In this document: piece after piece, positions 6,895 through 17,184 of the stretch
Layout of the letters: every line of letters begins with the position of its first letter
Numbering within the stretch: the first letter of the stretch is position 1
Source of the DNA: Burkholderia glumae LMG 2196 = ATCC 33617
GTDB taxonomy: Bacteria; Pseudomonadota; Gammaproteobacteria; Burkholderiales; Burkholderiaceae
Assembly (NCBI RefSeq): GCF_000960995.1
Contig: NZ_CP009435.1
Coordinates: 1,674,001 to 1,738,000 of the forward strand
Length of the DNA stretch: 64,000 bases
Reading direction: 5' to 3'
The notes under the pieces: generated by a model
Seen by the model: only the letters and a program-made list of their open reading frames with translations
Databases searched by the model: none
Told to the model about the DNA's origin: nothing
Position numbers and translations under genes: made by a program

Positions 6895-9800
6895 TCAGGG
6901 ACGGGCCGCATCGGCGGGCATGCGGCCCATCTTACCCCGATCGTCCGCGACCCGCTGAATCTGCGGGTGCGCCCACGAGCCGGTGATGACGTAGTCGAAC
7001 GCGAACGCATGCGCGAGCGTCTGCGACAGCGCGAGGTTCGCGGCCAGCACGCCGAGCCCGAGCAGCGGGTTGATCACCGCCGCGCCGATCGCCGCCGCGC
7101 TGGCGCTGAGCTTCGGCGTGATGTGTGCGAGCAGGTCCTGGGTTTCGTGCGCGAGGTCCACCGAGCCCGTCACCGTCACGCGGGCCGGCGCGGTGACGAT
7201 GCGGAAGTCGTCGGTGGTGACGATGCCGTCGTTGATGCGGCCGGTGCCTTCGATCGAGTCGAACGGCAGGCCCTTGCCGATCACGTCGCGGAAGTCGAGC
7301 GTCAGGAAGCGCGCGAGGCCCTGCAGGCTCAGCACGCCGAGCAGCTTGGCCGCGCCGGGATCGACCTTGAGGATTTGGCCGTGCGCCAGATCGAGCGAGA
7401 GCCGGCCGTCGAGCGTCGGATAGTCGATCGCGGTGGGGCCGCCACGCCAGCCCACCTTGCCCTGCAGCGTGCCGCGGCCGCCGGCGATGGTGCGCGGCAG
7501 ACCGACCCGGTCGAGCAGTGCGCCGGCGTCGTCGATCGCCAGCTTGAAATCGAACACCGTGCGGCGCGGCGCGTCGTCCGCGTCGGCGCCGAGCGCGATG
7601 GCGCGTTTCGAGGTGCGCCAGTTCGCGGTGGCGGTCAGCTTCGCGGCCGGGTTCGCGAGTTCGAGCCGGTCGAGCTGCCAGACCGGGACGCCGTTCTCGC
7701 TGAAGTTGTGCGCGTTGACCTGCAGCCGGCCGATGTCGTGGCCGCGCGCCACCACCTGGTCGACCACCAGGTCGATCGACGGCATCGCGCGGCTGGTCGG
7801 CATATCCATGGCGCCGCCCACCAGATCGTGGTCGGCGCTGTCGGGCACGATCAGCTTGGCGAGCCGCGCGTTCAGCACGCCGGCGCCCGTCTCGCCCGGC
7901 ATCGGCGGCGCCCACGACAGATAGCCCGAAACCTGGTTCGAGGCGACGTTGGCCTGCCAGAGATCGTCGACGTGCGAGGCACCGACGATCACGTTCTCCC
8001 AGTTGCGCTTGAGCAGCTTCAGCCGGCCGAGGTGCAGCGCGAAGCGTTTCGGCGCGAAGCTCGCCAGATCGACGCGCGCGGCTGCCGCCGGCTCCGGCGA
8101 CGGCGCCCGCGCCGGCGACGACGGAGCGGCGGGGGCTGCGCGCAGCGTCTTCGCGAACGCGAGCCACGCGTCGGCATCGAGTTCGGACGCGTCCACGGCC
8201 GCGGTCACGCCGTCGCGCGGCAGGTCCGGCAGGCGGTTCATGCCGAGCGAGCCGCGCACCGCGCGCAGCGGCTCGCCTTGCGTGGCGTCGAGCACGTAGT
8301 GCGCGGCCACCGGGCCGAGCGCGAGATCGGCCTGTTCGAGCGTGCGGCCCGCCTCGGGCGCGAGCGGCGCCAGCGTGAAGCTGAACGGCATCGGCGTGCC
8401 TGCCGCCTTGGTGAACGGCGCCGGAAAATCGAGCGCGAGCCCGGTCAGGTCCGACGAGGCGTCGATCTCGGGGAGCCCGTCCTTCGCGCCACGCACCGAG
8501 AGCCGGTACGGCGCGTCGCCCACCACGCGCCCGAGCAGCGCGGCGGCCGGCCCGTGCAGGTTCAGGCCGCGCGCCGAATCGACGGCGATCCGGCCGTTCA
8601 CGTCGAGCGCGTAGCCGCCGTTGACGCGATAGCTGCCGTCGGCGTGGACCTCGCCGCCGAGCAGGCGCGCCGAGAGCCGGTGGAGCGACGCGCTCTGCTG
8701 CGTGAAGCGGATCGTGCCGCGCAGCTGCGACAGCGGCGGCAGGCCGTCCGCGGCGAGCGTGTTGTCGCCGAACCTGAGCGCGCCTTCCACCTGCGTGTGG
8801 CCGTGCGCCGCGCGCTGAGGGACCGTCAGCTTCAGCGCGAGCGAGGCCGGCCCCTGGGCGGTGACGCGCTCGCCGAGGTGGCGGCTCATGCCGCCCAGCG
8901 CGCTGTGGTTCGCGTAGTCGATCAGGTCGGCGAGCGGGCCGTGCGCGCGGCCCTCGATCACGAGCGGCGACCGCGCCGGATTGCCGAGGTCGGCGATGCG
9001 GCCGCGCACGCCGCTCAGCTGCACGCGCTTGTAGTGCGCGCTGGCAATGTCGAGGCCCAGCTTGTTCTGCTCGAGTTCGAACACGCCGCTGATGCCGTCG
9101 AGCGCGGGCCACACGCTCGGCGTGCCGTCGGCGAGCGTGTGCAGCGGCTGCGGCGTCGGATCGAAGCGCCCGCCCGTGAACGGCGCGACGATCCGGAACA
9201 CGCCGTCGTGCGGCGTGTGCTCGTAGGGGAAGGTCTCGAGCGGGCCTTTCGCGACGATCGTCGCGCCCTTCGAGACGGTGCCCGCCTGCAGCGCATGGCC
9301 GAGGTACTGGTGCAAGTGGTCGGACATGCTGGTCGGCAGGTAGCGCACGAGGCGCGCGAGCGCCGCGCGGCCGAACTCGGCCTTCAGGTCCAGCGAGCCG
9401 CGCCCGTGGCCCGGGTTCGTATAGCCGCCCGCGGCGGTGATCTCGGCGTCGGGGTTGGCCACGTAGAGCAGCGGCACCTTCACGTCGACGCGCGGGCGCG
9501 GCTCGCCGGGCGCGTGCGTGACGGTCCAGGAGGCCTGCGCGCTCAGCCGGTCGAAGGTGAGCCGCGGGTCGGCGAACACGCCGGGCATCGTGACGGCGGC
9601 GCGGACGGTGTCGATGCGCGCCTGGCCCGCGCGTTCGTTCGCGTCCACGTGGCCCCACAGGTTCTCGAAGCCCGGCACGCCGGCGCGCGGATGCCCGCGC
9701 GGCGAGAGGCCCGGCCCCGGCTCCTGCGCCTCGACGCTGATGCCCTGCAGGTCGCCCGTGATCCGGTAGCGCACGATCGGCGCGGCGCGGGCAGTCTCGT

Positions 9801-11112
9801 CGCCGGCCAGCTCGGCGGGGTCCGGCGGGGCGCGTTCGGCCTCCATCACGTAGTTGGCGATCAGCCCGCGCGGATCGGTGCGCACCAGCGCGTTGCGAAG
9901 CCGCGCCGGCAGCGGCAGGCCGCGCACGAACTCGGCGAGGATGCCGAGATCGACGCGGTCGCCGGCCACCTGGATCAACTGGCCGTGGGTGGCGTCGGGC
10001 ACGCGGTAGCGCGCCGTCAGCGTCCTGAAGGCGAGCAGGCGCGACAGCGGCGTGCCGTCGTCGAGCGGCGGCTGGCCCAGCTCGGCATGCAGGTCGGTCA
10101 GGTTCAGCGTGTAGTCGTGGCCCGGATCGAGCGCGAGGTTCCAGCCAAAGCTCGCCGTCGGGATGTCGAGCCGCGGCTGGGTGGGCCGCACGCGCAGCGC
10201 GACGTCGGCGCCGCTCAGCATGCCGTGCGCGTCGCGCAGGCGCCCGTCCTGGAAGCCGAGCCAGATGGTGTTGTCGAGCCGCCCGGCGTAGGCCGTGAGC
10301 GGCACCGGCAGGTAGCGCGCGAGCGTCGGCAGATCGACCGGTCCGGTCGACAGGTAGGCCTCGCCGGTCCAGTTGGCGGGCCGGCCGATCGCCGCGAGCG
10401 GGCGGTGCGTGAAGCGCGCGCGGAAATCGAGCGGACCGGCGAACAGCGTGCCGTTGGCCGGCGCCTGCAATGCCAGCCGGTGGACCAGGCCGTCGTTGAG
10501 CACGGCGAGCCGGATGCCGGTCAGCGTCAGTTCGGGGGCGTTGCGCTGCGCGTCGCGCCAGCGCAGCGTGCCGCCGCGCAGCACGATCGCCTGCTGGCGC
10601 AGCAGCCAGGTGCTGAACGCGTCGTTGCCGCTCCTGCGGGTGGTGGGCACCGCCACGCCGGCGACCATCAGCGTGCCGTCGCGGTTGCGCTCGATCAGCA
10701 GGTCCGGCGCGTCGACGACGAGGCTCGAGAGCGTCGGCGCGAGGCTCAGCAGCGAGCCCCAGGCGATCGCGGCGGTGGCGTGCGGGATCGTCAGCGCGGT
10801 GGTGCCGTCCTTGCGGATGGTCAGCGCGGTCACGTCCACGCCGGGCTGCATGCCGGACCAGTGGGGCGCGAGGCGCCCGATCCGGACCTCGGCGTGGAGC
10901 TTGTCGGAGACGAACGATTCGATGCGCGGGCGCAGCCGGTCGACCTGCGGCAGCAGCACGTAGCGCAGGCCGAGGTAGCTGCTCGCGGCGACGAAGTAGA
11001 TCGTCGCGCCGCCGATCAGCACCACGCGGCAAACGCGTCGCAGGACCGGGTGATCGTGCCTGGGAGGACCGGCTTCTGGACTGCTGGCGGCGGATTCCTG
11101 ACGGTCGGGCAT
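6895..11112 (-). CDS. yhdP: YhdP family AsmA-like envelope protein
   Basis: A very large protein (1405 residues) with one N-terminal membrane segment (about residues 28-50, VVLIGGATIYFVAASSYLGL). It is followed by long repetitive beta-rich sequence of the AsmA-like/DUF3971 type, anchored in the inner membrane and projecting into the periplasm. YhdP proteins form bridge-like structures implicated in moving phospholipid to the outer membrane. The C-terminus (LAANLALSQTLAHAFAFDYVITGSW) is typical of the family. The start at 11112 (MPDRQES) avoids a long upstream extension that would overlap the divergent glnE. It is the first gene of the yhdP-nit-tldD unit. Long open frames on the opposite strand here are GC-driven shadows. 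Confidence 0.93.
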   Translation of the reverse strand: MPDRQESAASSPEAGPPRHDHPVLRRVCRVVLIGGATIYFVAASSYLGLRYVLLPQVDRLRPRIESFVSDKLHAEVRIGRLAPHWSGMQPGVDVTALTIRKDGTTALTIPHATAAIAWGSLLSLAPTLSSLVVDAPDLLIERNRDGTLMVAGVAVPTTRRSGNDAFSTWLLRQQAIVLRGGTLRWRDAQRNAPELTLTGIRLAVLNDGLVHRLALQAPANGTLFAGPLDFRARFTHRPLAAIGRPANWTGEAYLSTGPVDLPTLARYLPVPLTAYAGRLDNTIWLGFQDGRLRDAHGMLSGADVALRVRPTQPRLDIPTASFGWNLALDPGHDYTLNLTDLHAELGQPPLDDGTPLSRLLAFRTLTARYRVPDATHGQLIQVAGDRVDLGILAEFVRGLPLPARLRNALVRTDPRGLIANYVMEAERAPPDPAELAGDETARAAPIVRYRITGDLQGISVEAQEPGPGLSPRGHPRAGVPGFENLWGHVDANERAGQARIDTVRAAVTMPGVFADPRLTFDRLSAQASWTVTHAPGEPRPRVDVKVPLLYVANPDAEITAAGGYTNPGHGRGSLDLKAEFGRAALARLVRYLPTSMSDHLHQYLGHALQAGTVSKGATIVAKGPLETFPYEHTPHDGVFRIVAPFTGGRFDPTPQPLHTLADGTPSVWPALDGISGVFELEQNKLGLDIASAHYKRVQLSGVRGRIADLGNPARSPLVIEGRAHGPLADLIDYANHSALGGMSRHLGERVTAQGPASLALKLTVPQRAAHGHTQVEGALRFGDNTLAADGLPPLSQLRGTIRFTQQSASLHRLSARLLGGEVHADGSYRVNGGYALDVNGRIAVDSARGLNLHGPAAALLGRVVGDAPYRLSVRGAKDGLPEIDASSDLTGLALDFPAPFTKAAGTPMPFSFTLAPLAPEAGRTLEQADLALGPVAAHYVLDATQGEPLRAVRGSLGMNRLPDLPRDGVTAAVDASELDADAWLAFAKTLRAAPAAPSSPARAPSPEPAAAARVDLASFAPKRFALHLGRLKLLKRNWENVIVGASHVDDLWQANVASNQVSGYLSWAPPMPGETGAGVLNARLAKLIVPDSADHDLVGGAMDMPTSRAMPSIDLVVDQVVARGHDIGRLQVNAHNFSENGVPVWQLDRLELANPAAKLTATANWRTSKRAIALGADADDAPRRTVFDFKLAIDDAGALLDRVGLPRTIAGGRGTLQGKVGWRGGPTAIDYPTLDGRLSLDLAHGQILKVDPGAAKLLGVLSLQGLARFLTLDFRDVIGKGLPFDSIEGTGRINDGIVTTDDFRIVTAPARVTVTGSVDLAHETQDLLAHITPKLSASAAAIGAAVINPLLGLGVLAANLALSQTLAHAFAFDYVITGSWAHPQIQRVADDRGKMGRMPADAARP

Positions 11113-11394
11113 GCGGCGGACGGGCGGGGATATGGTAGCGTTGCGAATCGACGGTGAAATGTAACACAGGGGTCTGGTCCGGCAAGCGTTCGGCCGACAT
11201 CCGGTTTGCCTGCGGCCCGCGCCCGGCGCCGGCGAGCTGCCGCCTGCTGCAAGCCGACGGCGGCCCGGGTGGCCCGCCCGGGGGCGGCGGCGGCCGGGCC
11301 GCATCCTGCCGCCGGCGGGATGCCGCGCCGCGGCTTCGTCCCGCCTCGTGCTTCGTTTCTCGTGCCCCGTTCCCGCGCTTCGCGCGCCGCCGCC

Positions 11395-14241
11395 ATGACC
11401 GACGCCAACCTTCTGCTCAGCACCGCTTATTCCCGCTATCTGGCCCGCGCCGTCGCCGCGCGCCCCGAACTCGCCGAGCGCATCGCCGAGGCCGCCGCCG
11501 CGCCGCTCTCGCGCGAGGCGATCGAGGCGCGCCTGGACGAGCTGCTGGCCGCGGCCTCGCCCGCGGCGGCGCCCGGCGAGGACGCCCTGCGCCGCGCGCT
11601 GCGCCAACTGCGCCTCGAGGTGTTCGGCGCCGTCGTCGAGCGCGATCTGGCCGGCGCGGCCGACGTGACCGAAGTCACGGCGACCATGACCGACCTGGCC
11701 GAGGTCGCGATCCAGCGCTCGCTCGCGGTGCTGTCGGCCGAGCTGGAGGCGCTCTACGGCGAGCCGCGCGGGCCGGCCGGCGAACGGCTCGCGCTCGGCG
11801 TGGTCGGCATGGGCAAGCTGGGCGGGCGCGAGCTGAACGTCTCGTCCGATATCGACCTGATCTTCGTCTACGAGGACGACGGCGAAACCGCCGGCGGCGC
11901 GCGCGCGGGCCTTGCCACCCAGGAATACTTCACACGCCTGGGCCGGCGCCTGATCGGCGTGCTGTCCGACGCCACCGCCGACGGCTACGTGTTTCGCGTC
12001 GATATGCGGCTGCGGCCGAACGGCGATTCCGGCCCGCTCGTCTGCAGCCTCGGCATGCTGGAGGAGTACTTCTACGTGCAGGGGCGCGAATGGGAGCGCT
12101 ACGCCTGGATCAAGGGGCGGCTCGTCTCGGAGCCCGACAGCGAGGCCGCGCAGCGGCTCGCCACGCAGCTCGACGCGATCGTCAAGCCGTTCGTCTACCG
12201 TCGTTACCTCGATTTCGGCGTGATCGGCGCGATCCGTTCGCTACACCGGCAGATCCGCCAGGAGGCCCAGCGCCGCGCCACGATGCGTCCCGACAAGGCC
12301 GACGACATCAAGCTCGGGCGCGGCGGGATTCGCGAGATCGAATTCAGCGCGCAGGTGTTCCAGCTGATTCGCGGCGGCCAGGATGCGGGCTTCCGGATTC
12401 GTCCCACGCTCGCGGTGCTGGCCCATGCCGCCGAGCGCGGGCTGATCGCGGCCGAGGTGGCCGAGCGCTTCGCCCAGGCCTACCGGCTGCTGCGCACGAT
12501 CGAGCACCGGCTGCAGTACCGCAACGATGCGCAGACCCATGCGATGCCGGTCGATCCCGAGGACCGCGCGGCGCTGGCGGCCTCGCTCGGCCACGCCGAC
12601 TACGCGGCGCTCGTCGCCGAGCTGGACCGGCACCGCGCGTTCGTCGAGGCGCAGTTCGACCAGATCTTCTCGAACCGCTCGGGCGAGACGGGCAGCAACG
12701 GCGCCGGCGGCAATGCAAGCGGCAACGGCGCCGAGGACGACGCCGCCTGGGTCTGGAGCGGTGCGCTGGCCGACGACGGCGAGGACGACGCGCTGGCCGC
12801 GCGCCTCGCGGGCCTCGGCTTCGTGACGCCGGCGGCCGTGCTGGCGCGGCTGCGCGCGGTCTGGCAGTCGTCGCGCTATGCCGGGCTGCCCGAGAGCAGC
12901 CGGCAGCGCTTCGACCGGGTCGCGCAGCGCGCGCTCGACGCGGCTGCCGGCATCGACGCCGCGCATCGCGACGACACGATCATCCGCTTCTTCGACCTGC
13001 TCGAAACGGTGGGCCGGCGCGGCGCCTACCTGGCGCTGCTGACCGAGTACCCGGCCGCGCTCGAGCGCGTGCTGTCGGTGCTCGGCGCGACGCGCTGGGG
13101 CGGCGGCTACCTGATCCGCCATCCGCAGCTGCTCGACGAGCTGCTCGACGACGAGGCGATCGCGAGCCCGTTCGACTGGCCCGCGTTCAAGGCCTCGCTA
13201 CGCGCGCGGCTCGCGGCGGCCGACGGCATGGAGCAGCAGATGGACCTGCTGCGGCACGCGCAGCACGCCGAGGTGTTCCGCATCCTGCTGATCGATCTGG
13301 CCGGCAAGCTGTCGGTCGAACATGTCAGCGACCGGCTCTCGGAGCTCGCCGACGCGGTGCTCGACGTGACGCTCGAGGTGGTCTGGTCGCAGCTCGCCAA
13401 GCGCCACCGCGACGCGCCGCGCTTTGCCGTGATCGCCTACGGCAAGCTCGGCGGCAAGGAGCTCGGCTACGCGTCGGACCTCGACGTGATCTTCCTCTAC
13501 GACGATCCCGACGACCGCGCGGCCGACATCTACACCACCTACACGCGCCGCCTGATCACCTGGCTCACCACTGCCACCGGCGCGGGCGCGCTGTTCGACC
13601 TCGACCTGCGGCTGCGGCCCAACGGCGAGGCCGGGCTGCTCGTCACCGATCTCGACGCGTTCCGCCGCTACCAGCTGCGCGAGGGCGACGGCGCCAACAC
13701 CGCCTGGGTCTGGGAGCACCAGGCGCTCACGCGCGCGCGCTTCAGCGCCGGCGACGCGCGGATCGGCGCCGCGTTCGAGGCGATCCGCGAACAGGTGCTG
13801 ACCACGCCGCGCGACGGCGAGCTGCTGGCGCGCGAGATCGTCGGGATGCGCGACAAGGTGGCGGCCGGCCATCCGAACCACGGCGAGCTGTTCGACCTCA
13901 AGCACGATCGCGGCGGCATGGTGGACATCGAGTTCATCGTCCAGTACTGGGTGCTGCTGCACGCCGCGCGCGATCCGGAGCTGATCCGCAATACCGGCAA
14001 CATCGCGCTGCTGCGCGAGGTCGCGCGACTTGGGCTGATGGACGAGACCGAGGCCGAGACGGTGGGGGCCGCCTACCGGCGCTATCGCAAGCGCCAGCAT
14101 CAGCTGCGGCTCGACGGCATGGAGAAGGCGCGCGTGCCGAGCGAGACAGTGGCGGCCGAGCGCGCGGCCGTGCTGGCGCTCTGGCAGCGCGTGTTCGGAG
14201 GCGTGGCGCCGGCCGCGGCGGCGGCCGATCCGCAGGGCTGA
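11395..14241 (+). CDS. glnE: Bifunctional glutamine synthetase adenylyltransferase/deadenylase
   Basis: 948 residues, as in E. coli GlnE (946). It adds AMP to glutamine synthetase under nitrogen excess and removes it under nitrogen limitation, under control of PII. Two nucleotidyltransferase domains are visible: the N-terminal removing domain with GMGKLGGRELNVSSDIDL (about residues 139-156) and the C-terminal adenylylating domain with YGKLGGKELGYASDLDV (about 682-698), each with its metal-binding Asp pair. A low-complexity insert NGAGGNASGNGAEDD (about 440) is a lineage feature between domains. The start at 11395 (MTDANLLL) gives the family length. It is divergent from yhdP. Confidence 0.96.
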   Translation: MTDANLLLSTAYSRYLARAVAARPELAERIAEAAAAPLSREAIEARLDELLAAASPAAAPGEDALRRALRQLRLEVFGAVVERDLAGAADVTEVTATMTDLAEVAIQRSLAVLSAELEALYGEPRGPAGERLALGVVGMGKLGGRELNVSSDIDLIFVYEDDGETAGGARAGLATQEYFTRLGRRLIGVLSDATADGYVFRVDMRLRPNGDSGPLVCSLGMLEEYFYVQGREWERYAWIKGRLVSEPDSEAAQRLATQLDAIVKPFVYRRYLDFGVIGAIRSLHRQIRQEAQRRATMRPDKADDIKLGRGGIREIEFSAQVFQLIRGGQDAGFRIRPTLAVLAHAAERGLIAAEVAERFAQAYRLLRTIEHRLQYRNDAQTHAMPVDPEDRAALAASLGHADYAALVAELDRHRAFVEAQFDQIFSNRSGETGSNGAGGNASGNGAEDDAAWVWSGALADDGEDDALAARLAGLGFVTPAAVLARLRAVWQSSRYAGLPESSRQRFDRVAQRALDAAAGIDAAHRDDTIIRFFDLLETVGRRGAYLALLTEYPAALERVLSVLGATRWGGGYLIRHPQLLDELLDDEAIASPFDWPAFKASLRARLAAADGMEQQMDLLRHAQHAEVFRILLIDLAGKLSVEHVSDRLSELADAVLDVTLEVVWSQLAKRHRDAPRFAVIAYGKLGGKELGYASDLDVIFLYDDPDDRAADIYTTYTRRLITWLTTATGAGALFDLDLRLRPNGEAGLLVTDLDAFRRYQLREGDGANTAWVWEHQALTRARFSAGDARIGAAFEAIREQVLTTPRDGELLAREIVGMRDKVAAGHPNHGELFDLKHDRGGMVDIEFIVQYWVLLHAARDPELIRNTGNIALLREVARLGLMDETEAETVGAAYRRYRKRQHQLRLDGMEKARVPSETVAAERAAVLALWQRVFGGVAPAAAAADPQG

Positions 14242-14491
14242 GCAGGGCGCCCCCGGGGGCCCGAGCGGCGTTCGAGCGGGGGCTGAGGGCCGGCTGCGAC
14301 GGCTTCGTCAGGCCGGCCTTGTCGCGCTTGGCGCCGTCGGCCCCCGGCTTCGGCGCCTGCGAGGACGCGGTGCGGCGCCAGCTGGCGCGGCAGCGGAAAC
14401 GGACGGGCCCGCGCCCGAAGCAGGTCTCGGCCGAGCGGCGGGCACCGGGGCGGGGAAGGGCGGCCACGGTGCGCGCGTCGGCGGCTAGGCG

Positions 14492-16141
14492 TTAGGCCGC
14501 CAGCATTTCCCTCGCGTGCTTGCGCGTGGTGGCCGTGATCTCGAGCCCGCCGAGCATCCGCGCGACTTCCTCGATGCGGCTCGCGCGGTCGAGCGGCGTG
14601 ACGGTCGAGACGGTGCCGCCGGCCGCGTCGAGCCCCTTGGCGACCTGGAAATGGTGATCGCCGCGCGCGGCCACCTGCGGCAGGTGCGTGACGCAGAGCA
14701 CCTGCCGGTCGCGGCCGAGCTGGTGCAGCAGCCGCCCGACCACCTCCGCCACGCCGCCGCCGATGCCGGTGTCCACTTCGTCGAAGATCAGCGTCGGCGT
14801 GAGGCTGGCGGCGCTCGCGATCACCGCCAGCGCGAGGCTGATGCGCGCGAGTTCGCCGCCCGAGGCGACCTTCGCGAGCGGCCGCGGCGGTACGCCGGGG
14901 TGCCCCGCGACGCGGAATTCGACCTGCTCCAGCCCGTGCGCGCCGCCCTCGGCGAGCGCTACCAGCGTCACCTCGAAGCTGCCGCCCGCCATCGACAGTT
15001 CCTGCATCGCGGCCGTGACCGCCGCGCCGAGCGCGCCGGCCGCCTGTGCGCGTGCCTCGGACAGCGCGCGCGCGTCGGCCAGATAGGCCTGCTTCGCGCG
15101 CTCGGCCGCGTCCTCGAGCGCGCTGAGGTCGGCTGCCGCGTCGAGCGCGGCCAGTTGCTCGCGGCGCGCCATGTGTTCGTCGTGCAGCGTGTCGGGCGGC
15201 AGCCGGAACTTGCGCGCCGCCGTGTGCAGCGCGTCGAGCCGCGCTTCGACCTGCGCGAGCCGTTCCGGATCGAGTTCGAGCCGCTGCGCGTAGTGCGACA
15301 GCGAATAGCCGGCCTCGCGCAGCTGGATCTCGGCCGGATCGAGCGCGGCCAGCACGTCGTTGAGCGTCGGATCGATCGAGGCGAGCTGGCGTACCTTCGA
15401 GATCACGCCGCCGAGCTGCCGCAGCAGCGCGTCGTCGGACTCCGAGATCGCGAGCAGCGCGCCCTGCACGCCGCGGATCAGGCTCGCCGAGTGGGTGAGC
15501 CGGCCGTGCTCGGCATTCACCTCGGCCCATTCGCCGGGCTGCGGCGCGAGCTTGTCGAGCTCGGCGAGCTGCCAGGCCAGCTTCTCGCGTTCGAGCTGCA
15601 GCTCGCGTTCGTGGACCTGCGCGGCCTCGATCTTCTGCAGCGCGTCGCGCCACGCGCGCCAGCCGCGCGCGACCGCCGCCGCCTCGGCGGCAAGCCCGGC
15701 GTGGGTGTCGAGCAGCTCGCGCTGCGCGTCGGGGCGCATCAGCAGCTGGTGCGCGTGCTGGCCGTGGATGTCCACCAGCATCTCGCCCAGTTCGCGCAGT
15801 TGCGACAGCGTCGCGCTGGTGCCGTTGATGAAGGCGCGCGAGCGGCCGCTCGCGTCGATGACGCGGCGCAGCATCACGCTGTCGTCGGCGTCGAACGCAT
15901 GGGCGTCGAGCCATTGCGCGACGCGGTCGTGCAGCGTGAACTCGGCGGTGATGTCGGCGCGCTGGCAGCCGGCGCGCACCACGCTGGCGTCGGCGCGCTC
16001 GCCGAGCGCGAGCGCCAGCGCGTCGATCAGGATCGACTTGCCGGCGCCGGTTTCGCCGGAGAACACGGTGAAGCCGGCGTCGAATTCTAGGTCGAGCCGG
16101 GCGACGATGACGAAGTCGCGGATCGAGAGATGACGAAGCAT
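14492..16141 (-). CDS. recN: DNA repair protein RecN
   Basis: 549 residues of the SMC-like RecN family, which binds double-strand break ends and aids recombination repair. The N-terminal Walker A is GETGAGKSILIDALALALGE (residues 29-48), with a central coiled-coil region (about 150-370). The C-terminal half carries the ABC signature (LAKVASGGELARISLAL), the Walker B LIFDEVDTGIGG and the LCVTHLPQVAA switch. The gap to nadK upstream is only 19 bases, so the two are co-transcribed, like the nadK-recN pair of many proteobacteria. A LexA site would be expected, but I see none in the nadK-recN gap. Confidence 0.96.
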   Translation of the reverse strand: MLRHLSIRDFVIVARLDLEFDAGFTVFSGETGAGKSILIDALALALGERADASVVRAGCQRADITAEFTLHDRVAQWLDAHAFDADDSVMLRRVIDASGRSRAFINGTSATLSQLRELGEMLVDIHGQHAHQLLMRPDAQRELLDTHAGLAAEAAAVARGWRAWRDALQKIEAAQVHERELQLEREKLAWQLAELDKLAPQPGEWAEVNAEHGRLTHSASLIRGVQGALLAISESDDALLRQLGGVISKVRQLASIDPTLNDVLAALDPAEIQLREAGYSLSHYAQRLELDPERLAQVEARLDALHTAARKFRLPPDTLHDEHMARREQLAALDAAADLSALEDAAERAKQAYLADARALSEARAQAAGALGAAVTAAMQELSMAGGSFEVTLVALAEGGAHGLEQVEFRVAGHPGVPPRPLAKVASGGELARISLALAVIASAASLTPTLIFDEVDTGIGGGVAEVVGRLLHQLGRDRQVLCVTHLPQVAARGDHHFQVAKGLDAAGGTVSTVTPLDRASRIEEVARMLGGLEITATTRKHAREMLAA

Positions 16142-16160
16142 GATGTCGGGCGCGGCCGCG

Positions 16161-17063
16161 TCAGGATTGCGGATCGTCGTCGTGCGACGGATGCTCGTTC
16201 CAGTGCAGCTTCTTGCGCAGCGTCGTGTAATAGCTGTAGCCGACCGGGTGCAGGAACGGCACGGTGTGCCGCGAGCGCCGCACCTCGATCGTGTCGTTCA
16301 GTTGCAGCGCGGTGAACGACTGCATGTCGAAGTTCACGTTGACGTCGCGCCCGCCGATGATCTGGATGCCGACCTTGACGTCGTCGGGCAGCACGATCGG
16401 GCGGTTCGACAGCGAATGCGGCGCGATCGGCACCAGCACGATGCCCTGCAGCTGCGGGTGCAGGATCGGCCCGGCCGAGGACAGCGCGTAGGCCGTCGAG
16501 CCGGTCGGCGTGGCGACGATCAGGCCGTCCGAGCGCTGGTTGTACATGAAGCGGCCGTCCACCGATACACGCAGTTCCGCCATCCCGGAGAAGCCGCTGC
16601 GGTTGACCACCACGTCGTTGAAGGCGAGCGCGTGATAGATCGGTTCGCCGTTGCGCACGATGCGCGCCTCGAGCAGCGTGCGCTCCTCGCGCTCGAAGCT
16701 GCCCGACAGCATCTGCGGCACGAGTTCGAGCATGTCCGAGGCGGAAATGTCGGTGATGAAGCCGAGCCGGCCATGGTTGATGCCGATCAGCGGAGTCCGG
16801 TAAGGCGCCAGCTGGCGCCCGATGCCGAGCATCGTGCCGTCGCCGCCGAGCACGATCGCGAGATCGGCGCGCGCGCCGATCTCGCTCGGCGTCAGCGCCG
16901 GGTGGCCCTCGATGCCGTATTCGCGTGCCGTGGCGGCCTCGAACACCACCTCCAGCCCGCGCTTGGCGATGGCGGCGGCGAGCGCGGCGAGCGGTTCGGC
17001 GATGCCGGGCGTGCTGCTGCGCCCCACGAGCGCGACGGTCTGGAACAGGTTACCGGTTTTCAT
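16161..17063 (-). CDS. nadK: NAD kinase
   Basis: 300 residues. It phosphorylates NAD to NADP using ATP or polyphosphate. The signature [11 protein letters not shown] (73-83) and NHGRLGF (about 98-104) form the ATP and substrate site, and the glycine-rich [16 protein letters not shown] segment completes it. I chose the ATG at 17063 (MKTGNLFQ), which gives the normal length; an upstream in-frame start would add an unrelated arginine-rich tail overlapping the hrcA promoter region and start. It is divergent from hrcA with 121 bases between, and is followed by recN. Confidence 0.95.
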   Translation of the reverse strand: MKTGNLFQTVALVGRSSTPGIAEPLAALAAAIAKRGLEVVFEAATAREYGIEGHPALTPSEIGARADLAIVLGGDGTMLGIGRQLAPYRTPLIGINHGRLGFITDISASDMLELVPQMLSGSFEREERTLLEARIVRNGEPIYHALAFNDVVVNRSGFSGMAELRVSVDGRFMYNQRSDGLIVATPTGSTAYALSSAGPILHPQLQGIVLVPIAPHSLSNRPIVLPDDVKVGIQIIGGRDVNVNFDMQSFTALQLNDTIEVRRSRHTVPFLHPVGYSYYTTLRKKLHWNEHPSHDDDPQS

Positions 17064-17184
17064 GCCGGCATTACACCATAGCTGGATGACGAAAAGGAAC
17101 CGGCCGAGCGGCGGGCGGCCCGGGCGACGGGGCGCTCGCCGGAAATCTCGCGGGCGCCGCCCGGTTGCGCTAGAATTTTCCGTC

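Noticed and set aside
6880..11157. Very long open frames on the plus strand (over 1400 codons) opposite yhdP
   Set aside because: They are arginine- and alanine-rich, without domains, and mirror yhdP codons. Stop codons are rare in all frames at this GC content.
14242..14491. Terminator between convergent glnE and recN
   Set aside because: GC-rich inverted repeats are present (for example a GCCCCCGGGGGC palindrome), but none is followed by a T-run, so I do not call one.
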